Source of the DNA: Trametopsis cervina
Taxonomy: Eukaryota; Basidiomycota; Agaricomycetes; Polyporales; Irpicaceae
Direction of reading: 5' to 3'
DNA: 64,000 bases
Assembly (NCBI GenBank): GCA_022385755.1
Contig: MU278356.1
Span: 1 to 64,000 of the forward strand
The notes beneath the pieces are model-generated. The model was not told the DNA's origin. It ran no database searches and worked only from the letters and a program-made list of their open reading frames with translations. This document shows positions 37,019 through 47,390 of this stretch, piece by piece; within the stretch, counting starts at the first letter, position 1, and each line of letters begins with the position of its first letter. A program made the translations under genes and the position numbers.

Positions 37019-37726
37019 CGGAGTGGAAATGTCCTGACGACGAGTCACGAGATCGTCAGGGAGGAGCGATAACAGTTGGCACGCAGTAAGCAGTACGATC
37101 TAAGGCCGAGACGTAATCATCGTTAGTCTATCCGTGTCAACCTGCGGAATTACATGTCAGTTCGTTGAAGTCTGCAGAAACTGGTTAGATGCACCTACGG
37201 AGATAGCAAATAACACGTACAGTATTTTCCACGATCGTACTGTGCAGGTACTAGGCTCTGTGTGGCTCCGGTGCTGCGCTGCAGAAACTGGTCAACCACA
37301 CCCAATATGGATTTCGATTCTGGCCACGTATGTTGCCACGATCGCACTGTGCAAGCCCTCGAGCGTTCCTCGCGGGCTCCCAGTGTGATTTGTGAAATGT
37401 GTCCTACCTGAAATGTGTCCTAGCATATGACGAGCATGGTCGCATTACGCTTCGAATTGGAAAGTCCTGATGACAGGTGACAGGATTGCCGTAGAGGAAC
37501 GATACAGTACTGGAAAATAACACAATCCGAACTTCTAGCCGCAATCATCGTCAGTTAATCCGTGTAAGTAAATCGACAGGTTGACATGTCGAATAAGTTG
37601 AAGTCTGCAGGAACCGGTTAAACACACCAATAAAAAAGAAAACAACGTACAGCACCACGGTCGTACTGTGCAACTCCCAGAGCGCTACCCGCAGTCTCTG
37701 TGTGCCTCGGCGCTGCGCAGCAACGT
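37019..37726. repeat. second diverged repeat array
   Basis: Two copies of a roughly 270-bp unit lie at 37019-37285 and 37454-37726, in the same orientation. A partial copy of the second half sits between them (about 37282-37386). Shared anchors are AATCATCGTTAGT/AATCATCGTCAGTTA, GTTGAAGTCTGCAG, and CGATCGTACTGTGCA/CGGTCGTACTGTGCA, followed by CTCTGTGTG and GCTGCGC. No coding frame is preserved. Confidence 0.7.
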
Positions 37727-38037
37727 CGCGAAGGTGTTGGTCACCCAGCACAAATTCACGAATCTGCCCAGGCTGTCTGCGCAGCCGCACAAATTTCCGG
37801 CACCGAGCCCCACCAAGACCAGGCCCTTCGTTTGTGGAGACCGGCAACTTGATATGATCTCTGGGGGTTTTGATCGTAAACATGCTGCGCGGCCAGGATT
37901 TTCGGGGCCGCAGCTTGTGTACGATCGCCAACTGCTGGACGGTGCCGCGGTGTGTCGGACGGGTGCTGCGGAAAGCGTAGTCAACTGTCATGCCCTCTTC
38001 CGCTTTGATCAGGCCGGACGAACAGATCAGGGCGTGT

Positions 38038-38744
38038 TACTGTCGTGAGACGGGTTTTGCAAAGTGGACAGGTGTTGCAAATCGACCTCGGCAGCCACCC
38101 CCTTCGTTTTTTTGCATCCGGCATAAGCTGTACTAGATAGATACATTCATGTTCTACAGTACTGCATAGTTTTCAGAATATTTGAGGAAGGCACGAGAGC
38201 TACCGAGTCTTACCGGGTGTCTTTTGGCGGTGTCGACGGGCGCTCTGCAGGTCCATTTTCAGAGATCCCAGAGATGCCTATGGCCGATTCCGTCAGAATT
38301 TGAAGCAGAACTCTCAATAATGGTTTACATTCGTCTTGTATACTTCGATCTGTGAATATAGTCCACACACTCGTTCAGAGGAGGCAGCAAGCAAACATGT
38401 GTGACAAAGGCAGCGAGCAGAGTGACAAACTTCGGACTCCACCAGGCGCGTCAGTGCCAGCCACCTCAACATTTCAGTGCTAGTCGACCGGGGTATGAAC
38501 GTGCCGCCGTGACAATCTTATCAATCTGTGACGAAAAGAGAGACAGGTTTTGCAAAACTCGACTCGCGACGACGGCAACACTCCGCCCGCTGTTGAGCTC
38601 ATTGCACAACCATTATACCATCCGGAATACATTAACAAGACAATTCTGTATCCATTAGTCAACACTCCGTAATATTTGGGTAGGTACACAGTCTGCTATG
38701 GATTTTATACTGAAACTGTTTGCAAAACCCGTCTCACGACAGTA
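38038..38744. mobile_element. MITE with perfect terminal inverted repeats and TA target site
   Basis: The sequence at 38038-38063 is the exact reverse complement of 38719-38744 (26 of 26). Both ends start TACTGTCGTGAGACGG reading inward. The outermost TA on each side fits a TA target-site duplication, which makes the element proper 38040-38742 (703 bp) with 24-bp inverted termini. A degenerate further copy of the right terminus lies inside at about 38550-38575 (GCAAAACTCGACTCGCGACG). No transposase ORF is present. TA duplication points to a non-autonomous Tc1/mariner/pogo-type element. The perfect termini suggest recent or constrained insertion. Confidence 0.8.
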
Positions 38745-39805
38745 TCAGTCTGGTGGATGCTCTGGCATTTTTCGTTTTGGTGGAGTTTTGATGTGGCTCC
38801 CATCGGTGATGCAGACATAGCATTGAAGACACGGCTGAGCGCCCGCATGAACTAGCGGTTTCAAAGGCAGGCAACGGTTCATAGGTTCTCACAGTGACCT
38901 AGGTATTTCTGTCAACGGCTGATCAACGATGTGAAAGCACAGAAAAGTGATATTTACAGATCATTTGGCGCTTTCTCTCCGTCTTGCGGGGAAACGAGGG
39001 GGCCGAGGGCTTTGAGTTTATGATCGTAGCGCAGTACAACCTGCCAGGTTGGGTCATCTTTGCCGCAGTTCAACGCAGTGTCGTGTTTGAGAAGCGCCAG
39101 AAATGGCAGCGAGAGTGCAAAGCTGAACAGAACAAGCAACATCGACGGCCAACCCACCAGACATCCGACTCAGCCGGATTCTTCGTATAGCCATCGAGGT
39201 CGCTTGCATCTCATCGCCCGCGGGGACAGCGTCTAGGAGCTGGCGTATCTCCAGCGTACGCTCGATCTTACTCTATCTCGCTTCTGCGTAAGTTTGGCCC
39301 TTTCAATTGAGTGAAGTGCTTCTAGGACTCCGCACGGGGTAATACAGTGTCCTGAATGGCTGCCGGAAGCGGCTGTGAAACTGTGCGGCCGATGATGATG
39401 CGTAAAACTCCCAATTGCGGTGCTCGAACTTGTGGCAGGAGCTCACACTGCGCATCTACAGGTTAGTTTTATTGCAGTTCGTCAATTTACACATGCGAAC
39501 GATAGATGAAGACCCACTTCTCGTGAAAGACATTGTCCATCCATTCATAGCACGTCGCTCCCGAAACTATGCAGATGACTAGACGCGGTTAGATGAAGCA
39601 GTGCGCTTCTGCATGAGCATCAGCATGATAAATCGAGGGTAAGCTGAATACCGGCTCTCATCCCTACACGGCAAATTCATCGAAAAAGGTGAGCAGGCCA
39701 CAAGTCCGACTGTCAATGTCAGAAGGGACATGCGATTAAATTGTCTCTGAAACAAGCAGATACAGTTAGACACAGCAAAATATGAAGAAACAGCACACAG
39801 CTCCA
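38745..39805. other. ORF fragments downstream of CWC27
   Basis: About 1.06 kb. On the minus strand an ORF (39140-38954 from the ATG in SMLLVLFSF) would encode a hydrophobic segment and a 40-residue tail. On the plus strand one frame from about 39408 to 39750 looks coding (NLWQELTLRIYR, HPFIARRSRNYADD, EAVRFCMSISMI) but is cut by TAG near 39580 and TAA near 39641. This may be a decayed gene. Neither is strong enough to call. Confidence 0.3.
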
Positions 39806-41820
39806 TCAATGATTTCGTCTGTATCCCCTCCCTCCGTCCTTCGGGCGCATCTTCTGCTTTCTTTCCCTCTCCTCCTCTTTCGCTCTCGCACCGCGCATCC
39901 TGGGGTCAATGACCTCGTAGTCCCGCTCGGCCTTCATGACTTCTTCCGCGTTGTCCTTCGGGAACGTCAACAGATGAGACAGGAATCCGATGTCGTCGTC
40001 GACTTCGACACCGGGGTCTTCCTCGCCGCCAGGTGCAGGCGCACTCGGTTCGTCGTTTGCGGGATCGGCGTCTTCGTTGTCCTCAGTAGGCCCAGGAGCA
40101 ACGCTCTGGAGTTTACTGCGGAAGCTGGTCAATGCAGCGAGCACGTCTCCTTCGTCCTTCCGCTTGCCATCCTTGCCCTTCTTGTGGACATTACGCGATT
40201 TTGAGTATTTCGCCATTTCTTGCTCTAGGAATGACGTCTTTTGCTTCTTTCGTGCAGGTTCGTCGTCGCTGTCCTCACCACGCGTCTTCTTGGCCAGCTT
40301 GCGAATATCGGCCTCCATTCTCTCAATCTCAGTTTGTCGAGCAGTACTGTCGTGCGAAAGCTCCCTGAGTACAGGGCAGGCCAAGTCGGAATAAACACTC
40401 ACCTTTGGGCGCTCTTCTCCTGTGCATGCTGAGCTCGTATCTTCGTGATATCGACTTCCTCTTTCTTTGACTTCTTCGAAGGTTCGGGCGTCGGTTCGTC
40501 GAGCTGGTTTGTGTCCTTCGATTTAGATGTTTTAGTCTTAGGTACAGAGGCTGATACTCCAGGAATCGAAGCAAGAGGGTCCGAGGCAGGGGTTAACACT
40601 GCACAGTACGTTAGCAATGGAAACATGGTACATGTGAAATAAATAGGCACTTACGATCTGGTCTTACTATCGGCTTCTTTTTGAAGGTGACTGGCTCCTC
40701 CTCTTCCCCGCCTTCATCGTCACCGAAACTGAGCAGCTTGACGTCCCTGAGGCGAAATAAGCGTCAGAGGTGGAAGAGTGAGCTAAGCGTGCTACAGCAC
40801 ATACTTCTTGGCTCCTCGCAGGCGCATCTCCTGTTCTCGTTCACGCATGGCTTGCTCTCTAGCTCTCAGCTGAGCGCGTTTCTCCTCCGCCGTAATGCGA
40901 GGAATGATATCTGGGAATGGATTATCCACTATCCGGACCGTTTTGATTTTTGGGGGGCTATATAACATTGGGTTTATGTTAGGAAAATGCGAATAGACAT
41001 AGCTCACTATAGTGGCCTCTCGGTATCATCAACCTCTGGAAGAGTCAGAATCAACGGGTGGCAGATGGGTACCGTGTGGCTTACCCATTCCTCCTATCTT
41101 CACAACATCTATTGTAATGTATTAGCTGACGCTTCATTTGCATACGCATATGAGAGCCGTACTGTATATTGTGTCTCCAACCACTCTGCCAAATAGCGTG
41201 TGCTTGCCATGGAGTTCCTCCGCACGATCTATGCGCCATTAATTGAGGTACGTCTATAAGCCAGAAGCGCAACACTCACCAAGGGTTATGAAGAACTGGG
41301 AGTCGTTGGAGTGCTTCGTCCCGTTGTTGGCCATTGCCACCAAACCACGATGAGGGAATCGTAACCGGGGATGTATTTCATCTTCGAATGGTTCTGAGGT
41401 AGCAGAGCGTCACCCGATGTTCATACTCTAGCGTAAACTCAACTCACCTCCGTATATGGACTCCCCGCCACTGCCCGTGCCAGTTTTGTCTCCAGTCTGG
41501 ACAAGAAAGTTGGGGACGATCCTACGCAAGTATGAGCGAGTAGTTTGATGCACTCAGGGGGGAGCTACCTATGAAATATGACACCGTCGTAGTAGCCTGT
41601 ACACGTTCATCTCAAACAAGTACGAATGTTCAGCGTTGGCTTGACATACCTTCCATGGCTAACTGAATGAAGTTTCTACATGTCTTAGGTGTTTCCTGTC
41701 GTATTGTCTAGTGCCTGAGAGTTTGAGCCGTTGGCTGCCACACACCTTTGACCATAGCTCAATATCTATTTCTCCTGCACTTGTGTCAATAATAACGCGT
41801 CCATTGGTTGGCAGAGACAT
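39806..41820 (-). CDS. CWC27: spliceosomal cyclophilin-type peptidyl-prolyl isomerase Cwc27
   Basis: Twelve exons (41820-41746, 41695-41650, 41596-41569, 41521-41448, 41393-41280, 41228-41163, 41108-41085, 41035-41008, 40957-40805, 40746-40655, 40598-40403, 40364-39806) keep phase throughout and give 484 aa. The cyclophilin domain is residues 1 to about 170: [66 protein letters not shown] and [14 protein letters not shown]. Then come PRITAEEKR, Lys/Glu-rich coiled-coil parts, and the acidic/basic C-terminus typical of Cwc27. The protein belongs to the activated spliceosome. Human CWC27 is catalytically weak because the active-site Trp is replaced; that residue was not mapped here. Three exons are under 30 nt (28, 28 and 24). 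Transcription diverges from UBC6. Confidence 0.95.
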
Positions 41821-42025
41821 TATGAGCAGCGGGGGTGACGGTGCTGAAGCGGTCACGGTCACCAATGCACCAGATAAGGCACGGGTATCCGCCACGTGCG
41901 ACGCACGCGAGTCTCGCGTGAGAGCCTATCGGCCTTGTGGCACTTACCCGCATCCCTTCCCGCTCACCACCACAACCACCAAACCCACGCAGATCTCTGC
42001 TACAAATAATTTTCAATTCTCCAGG
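41821..42025. promoter_or_regulatory. shared bidirectional promoter of CWC27 and UBC6
   Basis: Only 205 bp separate the two divergent start codons, so both promoters and 5' UTRs must share this DNA. It contains CACGTG at 41893-41898. A likely UBC6 leader part just before the ATG is rich in CCAC/ACCACC words. Confidence 0.6.
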
Positions 42026-43210
42026 ATGGCTTCCAAGGCAGCACACAAGAGAGTAAGAGCACTGTCAGCCGTCCCTACTCCCCGATTGCTGACCCCCTCT
42101 CACACGAGCAGCTGACAAAGGAGTATGTCGCCATGCAGAGGGAACCCCCTCCATTCGTGTGGGCAGTCCCCGATGAGAAGAACATATTGACTTGTAAGCA
42201 CCCCTTTCAAATTCAAAGTAATTTCCGACCCTTAGCTCGTCCATCTCTAGGGAATTATATCATCGTATGTCCCGCGGTTGCTGAAACCAGGGTCGAACTA
42301 ACTTGCGGCGCAGCGAGGCCCACCCGATTCACCCTTCGCCGGTGGTGAATACCACGGTGTTCTCCTTTTCCCCTCTGAGTACCCCTTCAAGCCTCCTGGG
42401 ATCAAGGTGCGTCGGACATCGTCAATCATGATCGCCGCAGTCCAACGCTGACCCTCCAACAGATGTTGACCCCATCAGGTCGCTTCCAGCCCGACCGTAA
42501 GATTTGCTTCTCTATGTCAGACTTCCACCCAGGCACTGTCAGTCCAAATCTTCCATCTCTGTTATGACACATGCTGACGACCTCTACAGTGGAATCCCGC
42601 CTGGAGTGTGGCTACCATGTGCGTAGTGGAATTCCGCTGTTTGCGAATGGCGGTGCTGATACCTTCACACGAACAGATTGACTGGGCTATTGTCCTTCAT
42701 GTTGTCAGATGAAATGACAACAGGCTCTGTTACGACCAGCGATGCAGAGAAACGGGGATATGCAGGCCGCAGCCATGCTTGGAACATCGAACAACGGCGT
42801 TTCAAAGACGCCTTTCCTGAGGTAATGTCACACGCAGAGCGCTCGGTGCCCATAAAGACTAACCGAATTTACAGTATTGTTCTCCTATTGTGCGCGATCT
42901 CCCAAACATGGGCCAAAAGGATCGTGGCAACTCGGCTACCTCGTCGTCGCAGACATCGGGGAACGACGCCCCCCGACCATTAACGTTCGTACAACCCATC
43001 GTTCCAGCAACAGCTGCACAGCCACCAGCACAACCAACCTCACAACCAGACAGCAACGGCGTGATCAAGACTCCAGCATCTAATGAGCCCAGAGCTACCG
43101 TTGTCGCGGGATGGGGAACGTCTCTTCGCCAACTTCTCTGGGAGAAATGGCGATGGGGTGTTGTACTCGTCCTAGCAGTGATGGTATCCCGGCTGTCCTC
43201 ATCCCCGTGA
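42026..43210 (+). CDS. UBC6: ubiquitin-conjugating enzyme E2 of the Ubc6 / UBE2J type
   Basis: Eight exons (42026-42052, 42112-42193, 42251-42264, 42314-42406, 42463-42537, 42590-42618, 42677-42821, 42875-43210), 266 aa. Exon 3 is a 14-nt microexon. The UBC fold shows [38 protein letters not shown], the catalytic region [20 protein letters not shown] with the active Cys in KIC, then HPGTWNPAWSV and LLSFMLSDE. The usual E2 HPN is TPSG here, as expected for Ubc6. A Gln/Pro/Thr-rich linker leads to a C-terminal membrane helix ([14 protein letters not shown]), so this is a tail-anchored ER enzyme of the ER-associated degradation pathway. Confidence 0.95.
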
Positions 43211-43603
43211 TAACTAAATGCCTGGAGTACCCGGAGTGCGTTCCACGAAATTTAGGTTTTAGCTGTATATACTCTTTGATCGCGATGCGTAAAGTGCCTC
43301 CACCACTCTCTCTTCTCTTCGTTGGATTAAGACCTGATCATTATCTATACACCACATACACACACTCCTTACATGTCTTCCCCGCTCTGTACTTCTTTTT
43401 CGCCCCCAAACTCAGCGTAATATGTAACATACCTGGGACAATATCTTTTTGACCTGACGTCACTCTGAGATTACAACATAATCTGGGACAATCGTTTTTC
43501 GATCGCAATTAATGAATGCACAGGCGCCGAGGTTGTGGAGCCCTGAGTCTTTGCCTCTTGCCACCACTACATCGCTGATATAATCCCTCATTCTTGCTGA
43601 ATC
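43211..43603. other. intergenic, no gene seen
   Basis: About 390 bp between UBC6 and the thymidylate kinase, both plus strand. It contains TACTCTTTGATCGCG-type UTR sequence and repeated TGGGACAAT words (43436 and 43484). No ORF is supported. Confidence 0.5.
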
Positions 43604-44441
43604 ATGAGTAAACGTGGCGCGTTCATTGTCATCGAGGGCTTGGACAAGTCAGGAAAGAGTACTCAGGTCGAGGCTCTTTTGCGCCGTCTGCAAGACTCGC
43701 AAGCATCCGCAAAGCTCATCAAGTTTCCTGGTCAGCACCTCATTCCCCGCAATATTTGAGTCATCCTTATGCATTGCGTTGTACCCTGTCTTTACGACAC
43801 GATATAATGAAGACCGATCCACTGCCATTGGAAAGATGATCGACGCGTACTTGCGCTCAGAGCAGGAACTAGATGATCACGTCATTCATCTGCTGTTTTC
43901 TGCTAACCGATGGGAGCTTGCGTACGTATGCTCGTACGCTATATAGAGATCCACACTTATGCAGCAGAATAGGTCATCCATCGAACAGTCCTTAAACTCA
44001 GGCGAAACGGTCATCTGTGACCGTTACGCGTTCTCAGGGATCGCGTTCTCTGCAAGCAAAGTCCGCCCGGGATCTCAGAGCTACCCTCTGCTGGACTACG
44101 CATGGTGTCGCGGTCCCGACATCGGCCTTCCCGCCCCAGATATTACCATAATGCTCGACGTTTCCCCGGAGGTTGCACAATCGCGCGGTGGTTATGGACA
44201 GGAACGATATGAGAAAGCGGATGTACAACGGCGAGTTAGGGATGTGTTTGTGAGAATAGGAGATGAAGTAGAAGGCGCGGGTGGACAGTGGCTGGTTGTG
44301 GATGCAGATGCCTCTGAAAAAGATGTACAGGAGGTGATCTGGGAGGCGGTGAAGGATATTGTAGGGGGTGTTGAGGGACCCATCGCGAAGCTGTGGGACG
44401 ATAAACGGGAAGTCGCAAATGTAGACGTCTTATACATGTAA
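43604..44441 (+). CDS. CDC8: thymidylate kinase (dTMP kinase)
   Basis: Three exons (43604-43730, 43813-43925, 43968-44441), 237 aa. The enzyme phosphorylates dTMP to dTDP with ATP, an essential step of dTTP synthesis. The P-loop is IEGLDKSGKST (residues about 10-20), followed by KLIKFPDRSTAIGKMIDAYL, LLFSANRWE, the DRY motif CDRYAFSGIAFSASK, WCRGPDIGLPAPD, and a LID-like SRGGYGQERYE. An insertion of about 11 residues (VRPGSQSYPLL) after FSASK is longer than in other members I recall. It could be a species-specific loop or an unrecognised short intron. The second intron is very short (42 nt with the acceptor chosen, 39 nt with the alternative). Confidence 0.93.
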
Positions 44442-45411
44442 TGTGGTGAGTGACGCGTCAGCACGAACTCTTGTCATAATGTTGTATAGGTGCGTCTAGG
44501 CCACGGAGTAGGCACTTCTTTGCACATTCTCACTCCAGATCCTCATCCTCTTAGTATCCGATGATAACAGAAGTCGCTTCTCATGAATGTGACGACCATA
44601 GGGATCTTGTACATTAGAACAAATAAAGGGCACTCCTCCAGTTTCCTCGCTCTTACTTACGCTGGCCGCCGGCACGGTAACTGCATGCGGCTGCTCATGT
44701 CCAGTACTGCGACGAAGTTTTTGGGACTCTGTTATCCTGACGATTCCATGCTTCCGATACGTACTACTCAGACGGCTGAACACATAGTGCGTAGGGGGCC
44801 AATGGTACGTACCACGTTCCTCCAAGGTTCAAGCTGAAGAGAAGGATTGCTTTGACTATGATGGTTTCTTGAGGTTAGAACCAGACCACACAGCCCTGGT
44901 GCTAACCATCGCCTTCTTCGCCCTCTACCCTACCATCGTTCTTCGCACACATTGCAATATTAATGTGCCGTACTCCTTCCAATGATAGGACGATCAATGC
45001 CGTGTACACCTGATAGTACTGTTCCACAGCTGGCTGATCAGGTGTTGTTGTGAACGAGCACCATTATCAGAGTACGGTGCGCTCATAAACTTTCTGTGAT
45101 CTATCCACCGATTGGTTTCTATAGGCCCTGCCTTACAGGTGACAAGTCATCATTTCGGGCCCTTTACGAGGAGTGTCATCCCCACGGCTTCCAACTGATT
45201 ACTGAGGATCCTCAACCTATCAATGTTCTTTGATGAAGAGTTGAGGAGCTATCGTGAGCTTTGATGACTGCCGGTATTCAGAACCTGATATCATAACATG
45301 TCTTAAGCAGCCTCAGATAGGCCCGTGCTCGCTAGGCTATACCGCTGGGCTACCTTGTCCCCACTCTACACTCACCATTCACTCGCAAGCCCCTCTGTTC
45401 TCCGTGTAAAT
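44442..45411. other. intergenic, no gene seen
   Basis: About 970 bp between two plus-strand genes. Short ORFs on both strands have no recognisable content. Confidence 0.45.
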
Positions 45412-46855
45412 ATGTCGCTGGACGAACTAAGTATGCACCGCTTGGGCCTCGGTTTCATCTACCGCATGGTGCCGGTTATCATTGTGTCCATTCTGTATGG
45501 TAAGCGTTATGGAATGTCGTGAACGGCATAACTCTAAATGATCCTCTCCAGGTGTGTATATGGCGATATTGATTACCGCAACGCATGCCTTGGCGTAAGC
45601 TACTCGCTGCTCCATTGTCAAGATCGCACTGACGATGTCACCTCAGCCAACGCGGATTGAAGATCCGTGCAAATGCTATTATCCTATTTTTCCTATGGTT
45701 CTTGTTTCTTATGAGCACTTCCCTTTGGGGTTTGGAGCTAGCTCAACTTGTGGGACTGAACCAAATCCTGCTCAAGCCTTCCGGCTTGGATCCCAACTCG
45801 CTTTTCAACCGTTTCTATGATCTCATAGCAAGAGAGACTAAGATAACCGGAGTCTTGTTCGAGTGTCAGGTGGCATACATTGCTTTCTTTCGCGAATTCA
45901 TTCTCAATGATATTTAGATGATTCTCGGAGACATCCTCGTTATTTGGAGGGCCAGTGCAATATGGCACGATCGAAGGATTATGACCATAATTCCTTTGTT
46001 CTGGTGGGCCCTGATGATTGGTATGTTCTACGTAGTATCACAGTCCTAGCGCACGCACTGACCATACATATCCAGTCAACATGCTCGTACACGCCTCTTT
46101 CTGTCAATCAGGTGTCTCCACTACGGACTACGGGAAGCTTTGCAAGGTCACGGATATCCTGGCGCCGACCTTATCCATAGTAGTCAACGTTTCTGTCATG
46201 GCGCTCACGTTATGTAAAGCCTGGTCAGTCGTTTACACCGCACGGATGGTGCAGTACAACTAATTGGGGTCAATCTTAGGTTACTGCGCGATGTTTTGAT
46301 TCATCTTCACAAGAAGACCAAGAACAGCAAGATCATCTCTCTGTTTGTGCTGCTCATTGAGTCTGGCACCCTTTATGTCATTATACTGGCAAGTACACGA
46401 GCACCACAAGCTGCAACCGTACGATCTAACCTCAGTATTTAGGTGACTGACTTGTTGGTCACATCCTTCGTCGTTGGTGACAACGAGACCGTGCAGCGGA
46501 TGATCAGCTGCATCTCTGGATATGCTACGGTTCAGTTTGTGGTACGTTCTATTTATCTCCCATTTCGCATTCACTAATAGCGCGGTAGGGTATATATCCA
46601 ACCTTGATGATCGTTATGCTGCGGAAGTCGGTTTGGAACTCCTCCGAGGAGTCCTTCGTTTCCTATAACGTAAGCCCTAGAGCCCGACAGAGGTCCGACG
46701 CGTTGTCTGTCACCGTCAGCACAGTCGTCTTTCATAGGGCGACAGATGTCGAGAAAAGTATGCAGTTCTCAAGCAACCCAGCAGCTTTGAGCGATATGCT
46801 TTCCGTTCCCTCACATGACCGTGATTCAGAGGACCGTGATACCGACGCATATTAA
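45412..46855 (+). CDS. Agaricomycete seven-helix membrane protein
   Basis: Eight exons (45412-45499, 45552-45594, 45647-45869, 45918-46020, 46076-46223, 46280-46388, 46443-46541, 46589-46855), 359 aa, all in phase. Hydrophobic segments occur at VPVIIVSILYGVYMAILI, AIILFFLWFLFLM, MILGDILVIWRASAIWHDRR with MTIIPLFWWALMI, ILAPTLSIVVNVSVMALTL, IISLFVLLIESGTLYVIIL, and two more. GDILVIWRA..W..RR before the fourth helix is a family signature I know from large Agaricomycete families of receptor-like proteins of unknown ligand. The C-terminal 80 residues are a soluble Ser/Asp-rich tail ending DRDTDAY. The intron at 46389-46442 has a GC donor (CTG|GCAAGT). The exon 8 frame runs on past a possible GTAAGC donor at 46671. 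Confidence 0.85.
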
Positions 46856-47390
46856 AACAGGACACAGTCACGACTTCATGTCTCAGGGAGACTTGGATCT
46901 GTATAGGCATCGTTCTGAACTCGTAAAGAACACTATGTGAACCAACATGTACATATTTTTATTATCACAGACGTTATTCGCTGTGTTTCAGTAGATCGGC
47001 GAGCCATGTTGGCGTGATGAAAGGCCATAAACCAAGGTTGAAAAGGACGTCCGCGATGAGGCGGGAAATTTGCGCAACATTGGAGACGCGCGACTCGAAT
47101 ATACAATCATGCAAGATTACCACCCCATACCGCTCCGGGATCATAGCTTACTATCTATGACTATGTGATGTGTTGTTCGCGCTGTCATGTATCATTGACA
47201 AAATCATCTTCGTTGACCCCAACTCAGAAATGAGGCAGTGCATGCCAATGTGTGATGATTTTGGTACGGGTATATACATGCTTGTAGCTCGGCGAAGGAG
47301 GAGGGGTATTGACATCGTTACGGAGTGGCTCTTTGGCGATTTGGACCTGACTAATTCGAAAGTGAGGGGGCTAAATGAGAATAACAGCAC
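46856..47390. other. intergenic between convergent genes
   Basis: About 535 bp between the stop of the seven-helix protein (plus) and the stop of the CBM19-like protein (minus). Probably two 3' UTRs. Nothing else seen. Confidence 0.5.
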
